A stretch of 64,000 nucleotides of DNA from Ephydatia muelleri (taxonomy: Eukaryota > Porifera > Demospongiae > Spongillida > Spongillidae). The position numbers and the translations under genes were made by a program. This document shows, one piece after another, positions 47,929 through 61,100 of the stretch. The notes below the pieces were generated by a model. It did not search any database and was not told the DNA's origin. It saw only the letters and a list, made by a program, of their open reading frames with translations. Position 1 is the stretch's first letter; each line of letters starts with the position of its first letter. The DNA lies in assembly GCA_013339895.1 (NCBI GenBank), contig JABACO010000024.1, forward strand, positions 930,001 to 994,000, given 5' to 3'.

Positions 47929-49400
47929 TTTTCGTACTCAACCTTGGATCCGCGAACCCCGGCCCCTTACCATGCAAATTACTGCATGGATCCGCCCCTG
48001 CCAAGCCAGGATGTGCATGGCCACTACAGAGCTGCGACATAGCGGCGTCTACTAGCGAATCTAGCGGACGTGAGCAGGAAATTTTTGTTAGCAATAATAG
48101 CTGCCAATGATTGCCCACTAGCGGCATGCTCTGAAAATCGCTACTTCCGCTAATTCACAAATCCAATTCAACTTCAATTGCAACGACCAAATTGGGACCA
48201 ATCAATATTTGTTATTGTTGAATCGAATTTAATTCGATTAGATTCGACGAATTCGAACTCGAACAAGCCATTTCAGGCAGCCCGTCTCGAATCCCAATTC
48301 GAACTCCAATCTTGTGTCAAGTTCGATTCGAATTCGAACACTGTATATTTGAACTTGCATGCAGCAATTTAAAAACACTGATTCGATTCGTGCGGAGTAC
48401 TAATTATTATTGAGTTACATTCGCAAAACACGAAATTTAACGTATTAATTTTTTGGGATGTTGACAATGACTGTTGGAGGAGGAAGGTAGCGGAACTCGC
48501 GGAACTAGCGGAAAAGTAGCGGTTTTCAAGTTTGGTTAGCTGAATTAGCGGATTTTGTTACAATGCTTTTCTAGCTGAATTAGCTGTGAGTCCCATTCGT
48601 CACAGCTCTGGGCCACTAATAGTTTGTGAACATTTTGTTAGTTAATAAACCTAACTATAATTATTTAGGTTAAAGCTTCATGTAAAGTACATACATGTAG
48701 CCGGCCGTGTTTCTGTTATGACGACCATTTATTCAATAATGGTCAATATGGCGGGCGCCAGTAATCGAACATTGTTCAAAGGCTCCCCGAACTAGAAAAA
48801 TCTATGTACTGGAAAAAAAAAGGCATGAAAACATGTACCAATGTGCTGCAAATCATGATAAAGGGAGGCAACTCAATTATTTCTTAAGATTCAATAAAAA
48901 AAAATAGTGGAATACAGTAATTAGGTCAGAAAACATTGATTTTGTGTACATGTTAATGGGAAGCTATGTTTTGCTTTCCCGAACTGAAATCTTCAATGTA
49001 ATAGTATATATATTTTTGCAGTTTGCACCTTACAACCTTTCTACACGTAAAAATGAGGTGGCAAATGTTTTATAACTTGCGGTTAGTGAATTAAATTCAA
49101 GAGGAACAATTTTGCAAACATTTAAATAGGTGTAAGTCTAACTTTCTTTTGAATAAATCCAAACCATTAGTGCTTATAAATTCAACACAAATTCAAACCA
49201 CACTACCCCTATGTACTAGCAATGGAACAAATCTTATAGGATGTCTTTTTGAACACCATCACTTTCCTGGTGACCGCTGATTTCTGCATATGGGCCATAT
49301 TAAGTAGGATCCAGTCCTCGCAACTTTTTCCTGTGTTTATTCTTGGTGTAGTTTTGTATGAAATAATATTATTCACATCATTATTCAATAAACCTGAAGA
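45500..49400. other. AT-rich stretch without recognisable genes
   Basis: I found no conserved protein, RNA gene or long repeat here. Notable local features are a run of about 38 C at 47889-47927 and a TTCGAA-rich tract at 48195-48340. Short open frames in the stretch have no recognisable similarity. Confidence 0.6.
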
Positions 49401-49534
49401 GAATAATAATAAACATGTTAAACAATAATAATTATAATCATGAAGAGGTGTACGGGGGACATCTGAGTAGAATGGCTCTTGTATTCTTTCTCATCAGTGT
49501 GACAGCCAACAGGCAGTACATTTGGCTCAGTGCC

Positions 49535-49786
49535 TTAATTAAGCGGCTTTGTATGATCATAGCTCTTAGGATATGGATTTGTAGCCTTCACATATCGCTT
49601 AGTGCACACAGTACTTATACCGCCCCTAATACCCTTCTCAAAGAACATGTACATATCAGGATCACTTAATTTATCTATCATCATGTGAGTATATCTAAAT
49701 AATGCATCACTAGCGAGGCCAGGGAGTGTGCAGTAGTACGCAGGATCTAGACCGTAAGTTTTGAGGAAATGTTCTATGTGCCTCAA
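49535..49786 (-). pseudogene. Fragment of a protein-primed (viral/Polinton-type) DNA polymerase B
   Basis: The frame contains FLKTYGLDPAYYCTLPGLAS, then DALFRYT and DMYMFFEKGIRGGISTV. I recognise this block from DNA polymerase type B of the organellar/viral class (DNA_pol_B_2) carried by Polinton/Maverick elements and relatives. Only about 80 residues remain; the palm-domain DTD motif is not seen. It is a dead remnant adjoining the unidentified repeat at 49800-49925. Confidence 0.6.
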
Positions 49787-50586
49787 AGACGACTACATGA
49801 AGGCTCGTAATGAAGTTGGCATTCCAAGGCTGTCTATCTCCGCAATAAGACCTCTGATATAGGGCCTTGCTGTGTGGCTGTTAGACCACCACCTATTAGC
49901 AACCAATGCAGCATCGTCATCATTTACAATACCTCTTTTGACAACTGTGCTCTACCTATGCTTCTGGATGGGCAAGTTGGTGTTTTTGCCAATGGCATTG
50001 TAGGGTTAGGTGCATGCCAGAGGGACGGATAGGTGGTGGTGTCCTAATAAACCAGTTGATCCCAATGATAAGATATTCATTGAAATGTTTATACAACACT
50101 TGCTTGGCTTGATATAAACTGTCAAAGCCAACCTTTTTACAACATTTTGAAGCACACAAGTATAACTACCTGTGGCTCAGAATCATCATTATCAGGACAA
50201 TTTGACAGTGATACCTGTTATGAAATAAGCAAATAAAGACGTTTTCACAATTTGAAATCAAATACCTCAACAGAAGATCGGATTGGGGTGTGCTGTAAGT
50301 GAGGTAACTCAACAGAAGATGTGCCATGGCTTGGAGTATGCTGTAAGTGAGATAATCTCACAGTTATAAATGTAAGATTAACTTAAGATTTAAGTGACAT
50401 AGATATATTTCACAATGGTCTTCATGTGGTACAAAAGTCTCATTCGTGGCCCTTGGAATGTAAGACACACTAAACCAAAAATGAGATAAAATGCAATGGT
50501 GATCTAAATACACACATGCCCATTTTTGATTATTGAGGACCACTCTAACTTGATCGGATGCCTTCAATCGATCTAGTACCACCAGC

Positions 50587-51164
50587 CCTGTCCTCCATTA
50601 TAAAAGTATCAAAAAATGCTGCAACTTGACGATGTGCTGTAATCTCCAGTCGCAGAGCTTGGTTTGCCATGGCTTCACTATGACTGGTTCCCATGCTGGT
50701 AGAAAGGCTTCCAACTGGTGGAGAAAATTATAGTAAAATTAATATACTAAAATTAAATATCAAAACCTTAGTTTGAGAAATAATCTTCCGAATGGTAGTA
50801 TTCATGTGGCTCCATTGTGAAAGGGCCCGCCGTGCTACCAAAGATGTTTTTGTCTTCTCCTGAAGTTGCCGCTTAGTCAAAGAACCTGGATGTAGATAAA
50901 GAATGCCTTCACATGTTATATATGATACGCAGACAGGAACGCGAGCTAATACTCAACGCTATTCATTTCCTATGATATATAAACGCGCGTACCTTTATGA
51001 CTTCGCTCATTAGAAATAACAATGCAACTGGCGATTGCATCCGAATTAAATGCTGGTTGCTGTTTACCGGTTTTCTGCTGGCTGTTCTTTTCTTCGTCGC
51101 TCTTGAACTCAACTTCGTCCCCACCTTCCAGCGAAACAACAATATTCCCATCTTTCATGAACAA
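50587..51164 (-). CDS. Unrecognised gene, at least two exons
   Basis: Exon 1, 51164 down to about 50993, starts MFMKDGNIVVSLEGGDEVEF, is followed by a Lys/Glu/Gln-rich part and ends ISNERSHK at a GTACGC donor. Exon 2, about 50767-50888, begins after ACATCCAG and reads GSLTKRQLQEKTKTSLVARR then LSQWSHMNTTIRKIISQTK. A third segment (about 50587-50716) has an open frame with SEAMANQALRLEITAHRQVA, but its phase does not fit exon 2 with the obvious splice sites. The product would be charged and helical. I do not recognise the family; it lies 320 bp from the outer end of the 51485 transposon. Confidence 0.4.
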
Positions 51165-51484
51165 ACACGTTCTCCTAAGCTTGCACTTGACGACCCGATC
51201 ACGTTATTCAATTTTACTAGGAATTTTCATTGTATTTTGCATTTTCTCACTGTTCTACGCGAAAGCATTACTTTTCTATGAGCATTAGTACAACCGCGGA
51301 GGCTGATAAGTATATATTCATAGAACTGACGCAAACTGTTGTATTTTCCAAAAACTACAGATATAATCAATGTATTTAAAATGCTATGATAGCAAATTGT
51401 TGAAAAACATTGCATATGAACCAATGTATTTCAAACCTTTTTTCCTGTGTAATGTACATTGGACATTATTGCGCCGGTTAATAA

Positions 51485-53447
51485 GTTCAACCAGAGATAA
51501 TATATAGAGGGATTGGCAACGAGTCACGTGCCCAGCGGGCGATCCGTGTACGTGTTACTCACGCCTTGAAAAAGTGTCGAAGTTTGCGTGTATCTCGGTG
51601 AATCAAAGGAATCACAACTGAGGAAGGTGAGCACGGAAACGCAGCATGGAACTATAAATAAGTAGCCAAGACCGGGGCGCATATAACTGTTTTAGTTAGG
51701 TAGATTTTCGCCGCGATTCTCAACATATATATATTCGAACATGACAGAACAGTTTTCTCGAATTTTGTGTACCTTTTAGTGTTTAGACGAACAATGTCAA
51801 CGACTTATTTCAAGTTACTTATTCAGACTACAACAATTCCCTTTGCATAGGAGTATTTTTGGGTCGCTCTACTACTTGTTACGTCCTTGTTACGTCCTTA
51901 CCATAAGATTGGAGGTCTCGAACTTGTGTACCTCCTATATTTCAATCCTACTGAATGTTGGTTTTTAATGTCCTTTTTTGATGTTTTGAGTACTTACCTT
52001 TTTGCATGGTTATATTTTATGGTAACATTATCGCCGGTTTTTTCTGTATACTAGTTCGCTGTAAAAATGGGGAGGAAATTTCGACTTAGTGTTCACCGGA
52101 AGAATGAAGAGAGGAAGGTCACGAGAATGATTGTCTCTAGACCTATAGAACTGGTAACAGTTTCACGCACCACGGTTACGTTCGTGTATTACCAGAGACA
52201 ATACCTTACCTGTCTCTTGTGATTCATGCAATGAGGCTGAAGCTTTATCACAACAATCCATCCCAGACAACTGCCTAACAGTTTCATTACCACTATCTAC
52301 ATTCATGGAAGCTCATTTGAGCACAGCTAGTACACTTGCACGATATCTTTTTGCTGTTAAACTGCTACCCTTTTGGGTAATATCATTATTTGACCCTCTC
52401 ATTACTGATCTGCAAAACTGTAGCACACATCGACATTGTTGTTGTTACCATCACTTTAAAAATAGCACATGATTTTTCATGGACCTTGAGTATTAACAAC
52501 AAAGATGTCCCTGTGGAGGAAAATATTTGTTTCTCCAACGAGAACTGGGAATTGCAATCAGTTTCTGCTGTCTTGCAGTTGATGATGTATCTTGACTCCA
52601 TGAGGCTCTGTGTGGGAAACTCTGAGCCAAGAATAGTTACGGCTTGGAAACAGCAGCAGATGACATTACATGGGAATTCAGGTGTGATGATCATGTTATG
52701 ACAAATGTGTTGATAAACAAATATGTAATTCTTTTTCAGATTGTGCAGTTGGATATCTTCATGAAGCTAGTAGTCTAGGAGTGCCTACTATTCATCATAA
52801 GAATTGTGAGATTCTGCTTCCATGTGACACACAACGCAGACGAAGCACTGCTTGTTCAGTACATCGATCAGCATTCCTTCGGTTTCTAAAAAGGAAAGAA
52901 TCAACTAGGTCTGATGAGTGCCTTACTTTATCTCACTCAAACTTCAGGTACTATTTCTAATGCATTGCTCTTATTTATCTATAGTAACGTTTTATTAGGT
53001 ACCAGTCAGTACCTCAGCTAGTGGAACGACTTGGACATGTACAGCATCAAAGAAGAAATGAGTTGAAAGCCCTAAATCGCATGAAGTTCAAAATAACAAA
53101 AGCTGCTGAGTGCTGTCCTGTCCTTTTGGATGAAGAGTGCAATGACCTTATGGCAGAAGTTGTAACATCTCCTGTTGGTGTGGACCATTACAGCCATCTT
53201 CCTAAAACATCTTTTCAACGTGTCTTTTGGGAGCAGCAAGCACAGGCAGCAGTTTTAAAAAATATTCGTAACATACAATGGCATCCACTAATGATTCGTT
53301 GGTGTTTGTCTTGTTTTGTGCGCGATGCGCTAATTCCTATGCATGTCCGTATAAGATCGTTTTCGCTAACAGACAGCGGATAGACCGCGTTAATTGGTGT
53401 TGATTGCACTCGTTGCCAATCCCTCTATATACTATCTCTGGTTCAAC
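51485..53447 (+). mobile_element. DNA transposon with 40-bp terminal inverted repeats
   Basis: 51485-51524 and 53408-53447 are inverted copies matching at 38 of 40 positions; the inner 24 bases, beginning TATATAGAGGGATTGGCAAC, are perfect. No clear flanking direct repeat is visible. The interior carries a multi-exon transposase-like gene. Superfamily unsure; the protein style suggests a P-element/THAP-like relative. Confidence 0.75.
52067..53383 (+). CDS. Transposase-like protein of the 51485 element (P-like?)
   Basis: The first exon begins MGRKFRLSVHRKNEERK. An exon at about 52395-52691 holds SVSAVLQLMMYLDSMRLCVG and NSEPRIVTAWKQQQM, and ends at a GT. An exon at about 52740-52949 begins DCAVGYLHEASSLGV and includes CEILLPCDTQRRRSTACSVH. 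The last exon, from about 53000, has KTSFQRVFWEQQAQAAVLKN then RNIQWHPLMIRWCL. The FWEQQ...WHPxxIRWCL block is shared by a large family of transposon-derived proteins in sponges and other animals. Junctions of the last three exons are in phase without stops; the piece between 52152 and 52390 is less clear. The usual DDE-like C-terminal part is missing, so the copy is probably shortened. Confidence 0.5.
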
Positions 53448-53875
53448 GGAAGCATGTACCCTGATGACATAATTTGGAAGCCGGGGAAAGAAGCTTACCG
53501 ATTTGAAAGTTGCTGTAATAATATTAGTATGTTGCGAAAGTTGGGAACCAATACCGTCCTATCTTCAATTCCAAGCAATAGGCAGAAAAGTCTTGTAAAA
53601 AATCATTTAAAAATCAAATCAATCAAATTAAGCTCAAAGTTGATTACTGCAGGGCAAACTAACAACAACAGTGACCTCACAAGGTTATGCATGTAACTGG
53701 GAACATTAAACCTTATTATGTACTACACAGTAGTTAGTTGTATGTATGTGTGTGTGTGTGTGTTCCATCTGTTCGTGTTGTTTCTGTCGTTTTAATTGCT
53801 GTTGCTATTGCTGAAGTTTTGAAGAAAATTAATATTTCATTTACTACTTACACTCATGATGATGTAAACTCCAGA

Positions 53876-54059
53876 CACTGCGCCACAGTATTTAGTATGC
53901 AGAGTTGTGCAGAGTCTGCATATCAACCATATGCAGATGAGTATTATTGAAGTGTTCATATGCAGACGTCTGCATATGAACACTTCAATGATACTCATCT
54001 GCATATGGTTGATATGCAGACTCGGCACAACTCTGCATACTAAATGCTGTGGCGCAGTG
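53876..54059. repeat. 184-bp near-perfect palindrome
   Basis: Two 92-bp arms (53876-53967 and 53968-54059) are reverse complements with only about three mismatches and no loop; the centre is CAGACGTCTG. It could be a MITE dimer or a hairpin-RNA source. No target duplication is visible at the edges. Confidence 0.9.
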
Positions 54060-54216
54060 AAAGCACCTATCACCTGAGAGTGTTTCACGGCCAACAGAAA
54101 CTATGTGTGAGCTGATGCCTATCATCATGTCTGGACAAATGTAGAGGAGGTGGTTGTACGTGGAGACAGAACCTGGCCTCTATGGATAACAGCTTAATCT
54201 TAAACTGGTCACTTAC

Positions 54217-54293
54217 AGTACAATATGTGTTGCGCCAGCTTTCTGCCCACATCTGACCTGTGGTGTATGTGACATCCTTTGGGACACAGCTTC
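54217..54293 (-). other. Candidate exon with paired cysteines
   Basis: A GT-AG bounded 77-base stretch reads GSCVPKDVTYTTGQMWAESW then RNTYCT. The spacing of C, Y, G, W and C resembles the start of a von Willebrand C-type module. No neighbouring exon of the same kind was found. Low confidence. Confidence 0.25.
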
Positions 54294-54536
54294 CTATGGA
54301 GAAACACACCACATCACCAGGTGGGATGAGGAGATGACACAGACTCCTTCTTAATGACACTAAGTTGAACATTGTTATTATTATACAAATGCATGGCATT
54401 TCCAATGTTAACAACATAAATAATACACAAAAACATACTAATACAAGCAAAAATTAAACTAATATTACAATGCAAATAGAAAATTCAACTGTTATTTTAA
54501 TTTAGTACAGCTGAGATGGCTATGAGCACAATAACG

Positions 54537-54650
54537 TGGACCATGTCCAGGTCAAAAGCCAGTCCACTTCACGCAAAGCTAATGATAGTTGCTGGACTGA
54601 GGGGAGGGAGTGATTGGGTAGTGCCCAGTCCAACCATCTCATCACAAATG
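54537..54650 (-). pseudogene. Duplicated Death-domain segment
   Basis: Encodes [18 protein letters not shown] and LREV, closely matching [18 protein letters not shown] in the Death-domain exon at 55113-55500. Frame quality drops after this block. A partial tandem copy of the last exon of the neighbouring gene. Confidence 0.65.
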
Positions 54651-55112
54651 AAACAAATAATACAGAAAAAATGAACAATAAAGACTGATGTAAGTATGAC
54701 AATCACTGGGCAAAACTGCACCATCATCCAATCCAATTGCACTCCTCCATCTAGTGCTAGAGCCACTCAGACAGTAGTTTGTTGCTCTGAGGAAGTCCAT
54801 AAGGTGTTTCATGCATTTCAACGGCTTTAGTGTTAATGGTATTTGCTATATATGTAAACTCAACATTTGCAAGTATATGGCAAACTTGTGACTGAATGTA
54901 AAAAAAAAAATGTTGTAAAATGTGTTGTAGTGAGTGTCGCATATTTAGTGCATTGTTTTGTTGCATATTCAGTAATCTTATTGTTAAAACAACGTCCTTG
55001 AAATGCACCAAAATCTACAAAATGAATCATACCATGAAAAAAAACACTTGCAAGATGATCAAAAATGTTATGCCAAACACAAAAATAAAAATAATTACTT
55101 CTTCTGTACGAA

Positions 55113-58100
55113 CTAAAAAGTCAAGGAACACACTAAAGTAGCTGGACTGTACTTCTCATCCATATCAAAAGCCAGTCTCTCAAAGCCCACTTCGCGGAAA
55201 GCTGATGATAGTTGTTGTACTGAGGGGAGAGAGTGATTGGGTGGTGCCCAGTTAAGCCACCTCATCAGCATGGCTGAGTAGTAGTCCTCCTCCCCAGTTT
55301 GCCCAGGTTCCCGTACAATGGTGGACAGTTCTTCTTCTTTGAAGCCAAGTTCTCGGCCAATGCCTTTCCATTTAGAGCATGCTTTTTTAGTCATTTTGAA
55401 AACTTCAGTATGGTTGTCATCATGTAGTAGTATTGTATTGACACCTTTGCAGTCTACAAGGACATTTAATACATTTCGATGTAAATATATCAGCTTCAGA
55501 TACCTACATGTACACACAAACACACACATTAATGGCATATGTTTGTTGCTTATACAGTTAGGCAAATATTGTATAATCAAACATTTCATGTTTGTTACAA
55601 CAACCTGAGTACGCAAGCTAATAATTATTTGACAGAAAATCTTATATCATGTTGTAGTTGCGATAGTGATGGTATGTTATTTGGTACCCATCACATTTCT
55701 ACTTTATAGTAGCTAGCAATACCTTGTTTCTGCTTGAGTGACACGTTCAGCTCCTGGAAAGTGAAACCAAGGTATTACAAAAGTGTAATATCAAAATGAC
55801 ACGATCCAAAATTACCCATCCATGCATACATCCTATGCTGCTATATCAACATAAAGTTCCAATTGCCATGCATTATAGCACATACCTGCTTAAACCAATG
55901 CTTATGTTCCTCTGATAGATAACTTGGAGTACCACTATAGTAACATTTCATTTGCTGAGACTCATCATTGAATGCACACATTGCAGGATGTGGATCGTGT
56001 ACATAACTACCATTGTCATACTTGCATCTCTTCGGGCAATAGAATCCATATGTTGGAGACGGATATTTCATATCTTTGCAAACAGTAGAAAGCACATCAT
56101 TCATATCTTGATAAACCTTACATTTCACTTCCGGCAATTCTTCCGGCAATTCTTCTCCCATAAGGCATACTTCATAATGTGCAGAGAATTCACTAAATAT
56201 TACATTAAATGTTATTGTTGAATATGTACAAAAGAAGTCTATTTTATTTCTAAATTGAGATGCACCTTTATTGAGTTCCCACTTGTGTGAAACAATAAGT
56301 TTTATTGTTGCCGCACAGAAAAGCCCAACAGGGCAGTAGCCATGATCAAACAACACTAAATAGCACAAAGATTTGCAAGATCGGTTACAAGACAGTCTTT
56401 CTTTGGGTAGTACAGAAGGCATAAAATACATATTTGTTCCCTCCATTTTAGATATAATATGACGATGATGTAATAGACTAATTAGTTCCTGTACTTTTAA
56501 GCAGCCCTCAACACCTCTTAGAACTGAAGCATCAAATTGTCCTTTCTGTGTGAATAATTTCTTATGTTTCAAGTGTGGGCCAGATATAGAATTTTCAAAA
56601 TACTGAATAATAATTTTTGAGATGGAATCAAATATGAGCTGAAAGTCAGTAATCACATATTCATTTAATTCAGGGATGTCGGAATAGTATAGCAACGTGC
56701 CAGCTTCATAGTGGAGATAGTGAAGAACCCCATTTATGTTTTCCGTAATACCACACACATGTGCTATATCTTTACAGTCACTTTTTCCTAACTTGCAGAG
56801 CTTCTTCATTTCCGCAAGTTTATGAAGCACAAAATCAAACACCAGCCAAGGAGCAGGAACATCTTGAGATTCGATTTGTAATATCAATTCTTCAATTTTC
56901 TTCTTCACTAACACTATATCATGTTGACTAAAATTATCAATGCCAGTAATTAAGTCTTCCATGCTTTGCACCTGGATGGATTCAAATGCTTTTGATGGGT
57001 GTAGCCAGCCATACAATTTCATAGCAATGCTTTCAATTTGTGCTTTTATATTTCTCTCTTTGTCAGATTGAGGGTCTTGAGAGACCTCCAGTTTATCCTT
57101 ATGGGTGCCAATTAATAATATTTTGCATGGAAATGGCAATAAAGTGTCTTTGTTTTGTGACACTGCAAAACTGGCAAGGGCATGGGAAATAATATCTTTG
57201 ACAACATAGGTATCCTGCCACACTTTTTGCCCTTCACGTTGACTTTCTGGCTGATACTGAACAGGATGTAATGCTTCGAGATCATCGGTCAATTTAAAAA
57301 CAAGAACTGTTAGAGATGGACCACTTATTAGGAGAGGAAATATCTCTTGAAAGCTGGGCTGTCCCCCGCCATCAATAATTTGCAGAAACGTTGCTTTATC
57401 AATGTTAAGAGCTCCCACCACATCTTCCCATTTCCCGGTTTTAATAGCATTGCGGAAAAGCTCTTTTATATCCATATCTGGTGTAAACAGTTTTTGTATT
57501 TCATTTGTTACAAAAGTATCAGAACGGTGAAATTGTTTCCTTGTTTCTTCTGTTAAAACCTGCATTGATGGACAGTCTGCCCCCAAATCTTGTGATCCAA
57601 CACTATGTTGAGACTCTAAACTTGAATTCTGCTGTCCATCATTTTTTATCATATGTTCATGTAATGATTCTTCTGGAAGATCATTGCTTTCAGTATCACA
57701 GTGTAGTTTTGTATTGCCTAAGCATTGCATTAAGGATTTTGCTATGTCATCTAATTTTTGGCAAGTCCATTTCCATTCATTGCTTCCTTCATTTGTCATC
57801 GCTATTCGTTGAACAAATATAGGACCACACACTTCTGCAATATTTGTGCTAGGCTCAATGTTGCTGCCACTGGGTTGCAACCCTACACCCTCAACAACTC
57901 TAAGGAGCTGTTTTCTAAGAGTGGTTTTCCCTGCTCTTGGGGTTCCATAGAAAATTAGTTTGATAATTCTCAGTTGTTTAAACGTGATATATTTAGAATT
58001 GTTCAAAATAGCAGATACATTCTCTGACAAGAGAAAGGAAATTAAATCATGATCAAGCTATAAATTACAAATGTAAGAACTTTACACATTTAGACATTAC

Positions 58101-61100
58101 ACAGGATTGTTTCCACGAAAAGGGACCTAGTGCATGTTTGTCAAGATTTGAAGTTTTGTGATATTCCACAAGTCTTAAATGACATCTACACAGCGATTCA
58201 CAGATTCGGAGTGTTTAAAGGCTCTGCCGTTTTAATTAGCCATTGTAGCGGCTACGGGCTACCAAGTATACGGAGAACCAGATCTATCTGAGCGGCTAGT
58301 TAATAAAACACACACGTGATTTTTTTTTGGTGTAGAGTGTACATGTGAATTACTACAGTGGTGACCCTGAGACGTTTAACGTTTTAAATGTCGGAAGAAC
58401 ATGCGGTGTCGCTCAAGCTTCCAACCTTTTGGTCTTCGCAACCCGAAGTTTGGTTTGCGCAAGCAGAAGCACAATTCAACTTGCGCATAATCACTGCAGA
58501 TGACACAAAATATTACTACGTCCTCGCCGCACTCGACCAACCTACGGCCACTCGTCTTCTAGACCGAAGGGGAGGGAGGAGGAGAGGTGAAGCACGTGTG
58601 TGGGTAGGAGGGAGGGGAGGGGGAGGAAGAGAGGTGAAGCACGTGTGGTCTTATCGATACGTTCGGCCTCAGTGAAAGGGAACGAGCATCCCGCCTTCTT
58701 CATTTCCGCGAGTTGGGTGACACCAAGCCCTCTGTCTTAATGGACGAGATGTTGGCCCTCCTGAGAGACCATTCTCCTTGTTTCCTATTTCAACAATGTT
58801 TCCTCGAACGCCTCCCCGAAGGTATACGAGTCCAGTTGGTTGACTCAACAGCTGACGACTACCGAACCTAGCGAAAAAGGTGGACGCTCTTTGGGCGAGC
58901 CGAGATATGAGTTTCAGCACCAACGCTGTTCAACGACGCCTCTCAAGTCAAAAACTGAAAGCTAAACATCCCACTACTCCCACGGCTGACGATTTATGCT
59001 ACTACCATCGCAGTTTCGGACAGGCCGCCCGCAAGTGCACCAAACCCTGTTCTTGGTCGGGAAAAGAACAGGCGATAGTGGCCATGGCGGCTAGCCATAA
59101 CACGGGCCTTTTTTTCCTTTGGGACAAAATCTCGGGACGACAGTTCCTAGTAGATACCGGAGCAGAGATCAGCGTCATTCTCGCTACAGCTTCGGACAAA
59201 CGCAATACCCATGATAAACAGGGACCATTGCTGTCAGCGGCCAATGGTACTACAATCAAAACATATGGAAGTCGTATAGTGCCCCTCCAGTTCGCGTCCA
59301 AAGGGTATAAATGGAGTTTCACCATTGCGGATGTGTCTCGCCCTTTATTGGGAGCAGATTTTTTACGAGCAAACTCCCTTCTAGTCGACCTCAAGGGTAG
59401 ACGACTTGTGGATGCAGAGACATATCATTCTGTTCCCCTCGGAGCAACTAGGACTCCGGCACTCCATCTAAATACTGTCAAAAGCAACCAGTACAACACA
59501 CTGCTGTCAAGATTCCCAGAGATAACCATGCCTGTATTCACACAGGCAGCCATCAAACATACAGTAGAACATTTCATCTCCACAAAAGGCCCACCTGTCC
59601 ATGCACGCCCCTGTCGCCTTTGCCCTGACAAACTAGTAGCAGCCAAAGCAGAATTCGCCAACATGGAAGCTATGGGTCTTATTTGACGTTCATCCAGCCC
59701 ATGGGCATCACCCTTGCACATGGTTCCTAAGGCATCTGGAGGCTGGCGCCCTTGTGGAGATTACAGGCGCCTTAATGACATCGCCATACCTGACAAGTAC
59801 CCAGTGCCACATATCCACGATTTCTCAGCACAACTTGCGCTGGCAAGAAAATTTTCTCAAAAATCGATCTGGTACGGGGCTATCATCAAATCCCAGTCAC
59901 TGCTGAGGACATCCCAAAGACCGCCATCATCACCCCTTTCGGCCTCTACGATTTCCTCAGGATGCCTTTCGGACTCAAAAACACTGCACAGACTTTTCAA
60001 CGACTGATGGACACTGTTTGCCAAGGCCTGGATTTTACCTTTGTCTACATTGATGACATGCTGGTGGCTAGTGAAGATGAGGATACAAACCTGGACCACC
60101 TTCATCAGCTTTTTCAACGTCTCAAAGACTATGGTTTGGTGGTGAATGTTTCAAAATGTAAGTTTGGGGTTGAATCACTCGATTTCCTTGGCCACCACAT
60201 CAATTGTGACGGGATCGTACCACTACCTGACAAGGTGTCTGTGATCACAGGATACCCACAGCCAGAAACCGTCAAAGCTTTGCAGGAATTTGTGGGGATG
60301 GTAAATTTCTACCATAGGTTCATACCGGCTGCTGCACAGTTGATGTCCCCTCTCTTTGAGGCATTTACAAGCCAGACCAAAACCTTGGTTTGGAACGATA
60401 CGACGACGCAGGCTTTTGACAATATCAAGAAAGCACTCGCTAAAGCTACACTACTAGCACATCCCCGACATGATGCACCGATTTCTCTGACCACGATGCC
60501 TCAGATCGAGCCGTTGGTGCCGTTCTCCAACAGTGGACAGACGAATTCTGGGAACCTGTAGCCTTTTTTAGCAAAAAGTTACGACCCCCAGAACAGAAAT
60601 ACAGTGCATTTGACCGGGAATTACTTGCTTCTATCTGGGCATACGGCATTTCCGTCATTTCCTTGAGGGTCGGAAATTTACGGCATATACAGACCACAAA
60701 CCATTGATTTTCTGTATGTCCAAGGTATCAGAACCATGGTCCAATCGACAGCAACGTCAACTTTCCTATATTTCGGAGTTTACGACTGACATACAACACA
60801 TCCAAGGCAAGGACAACCCAGTAGCCGATTCTTTATCTAGAGCTACCCTGGATTCGGTTCAATTAGGAATAGACTATTCAGTCATGGCAGCTGACCAAAA
60901 AGATGACCCTGAGATACAGGCATACTTGACTACCCCTATCAGCCTACTGTTTAAGGAGGTCCCTTTTGGGCAGCAGGGCATTACACTCCTTTGCGATACA
61001 TCCACGGGACAAGCCAGGCCAGTAGTGCCCGTAAGTTGGAGGCGTAAAGTTTTTGACCTAATCGTCTGTCCCACCCCTCTATACGAGCCACACGGAAGCT

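Noticed and set aside
48195-48560. TTCGAA-rich and AGCGGA-rich tracts as a regulatory cluster
   Set aside because: Motifs are irregular in spacing and look like simple-sequence drift; no neighbouring gene was recognised.
60446-60697. Minus-strand frames within the gypsy element
   Set aside because: Shadows of the pol coding frames on the plus strand.
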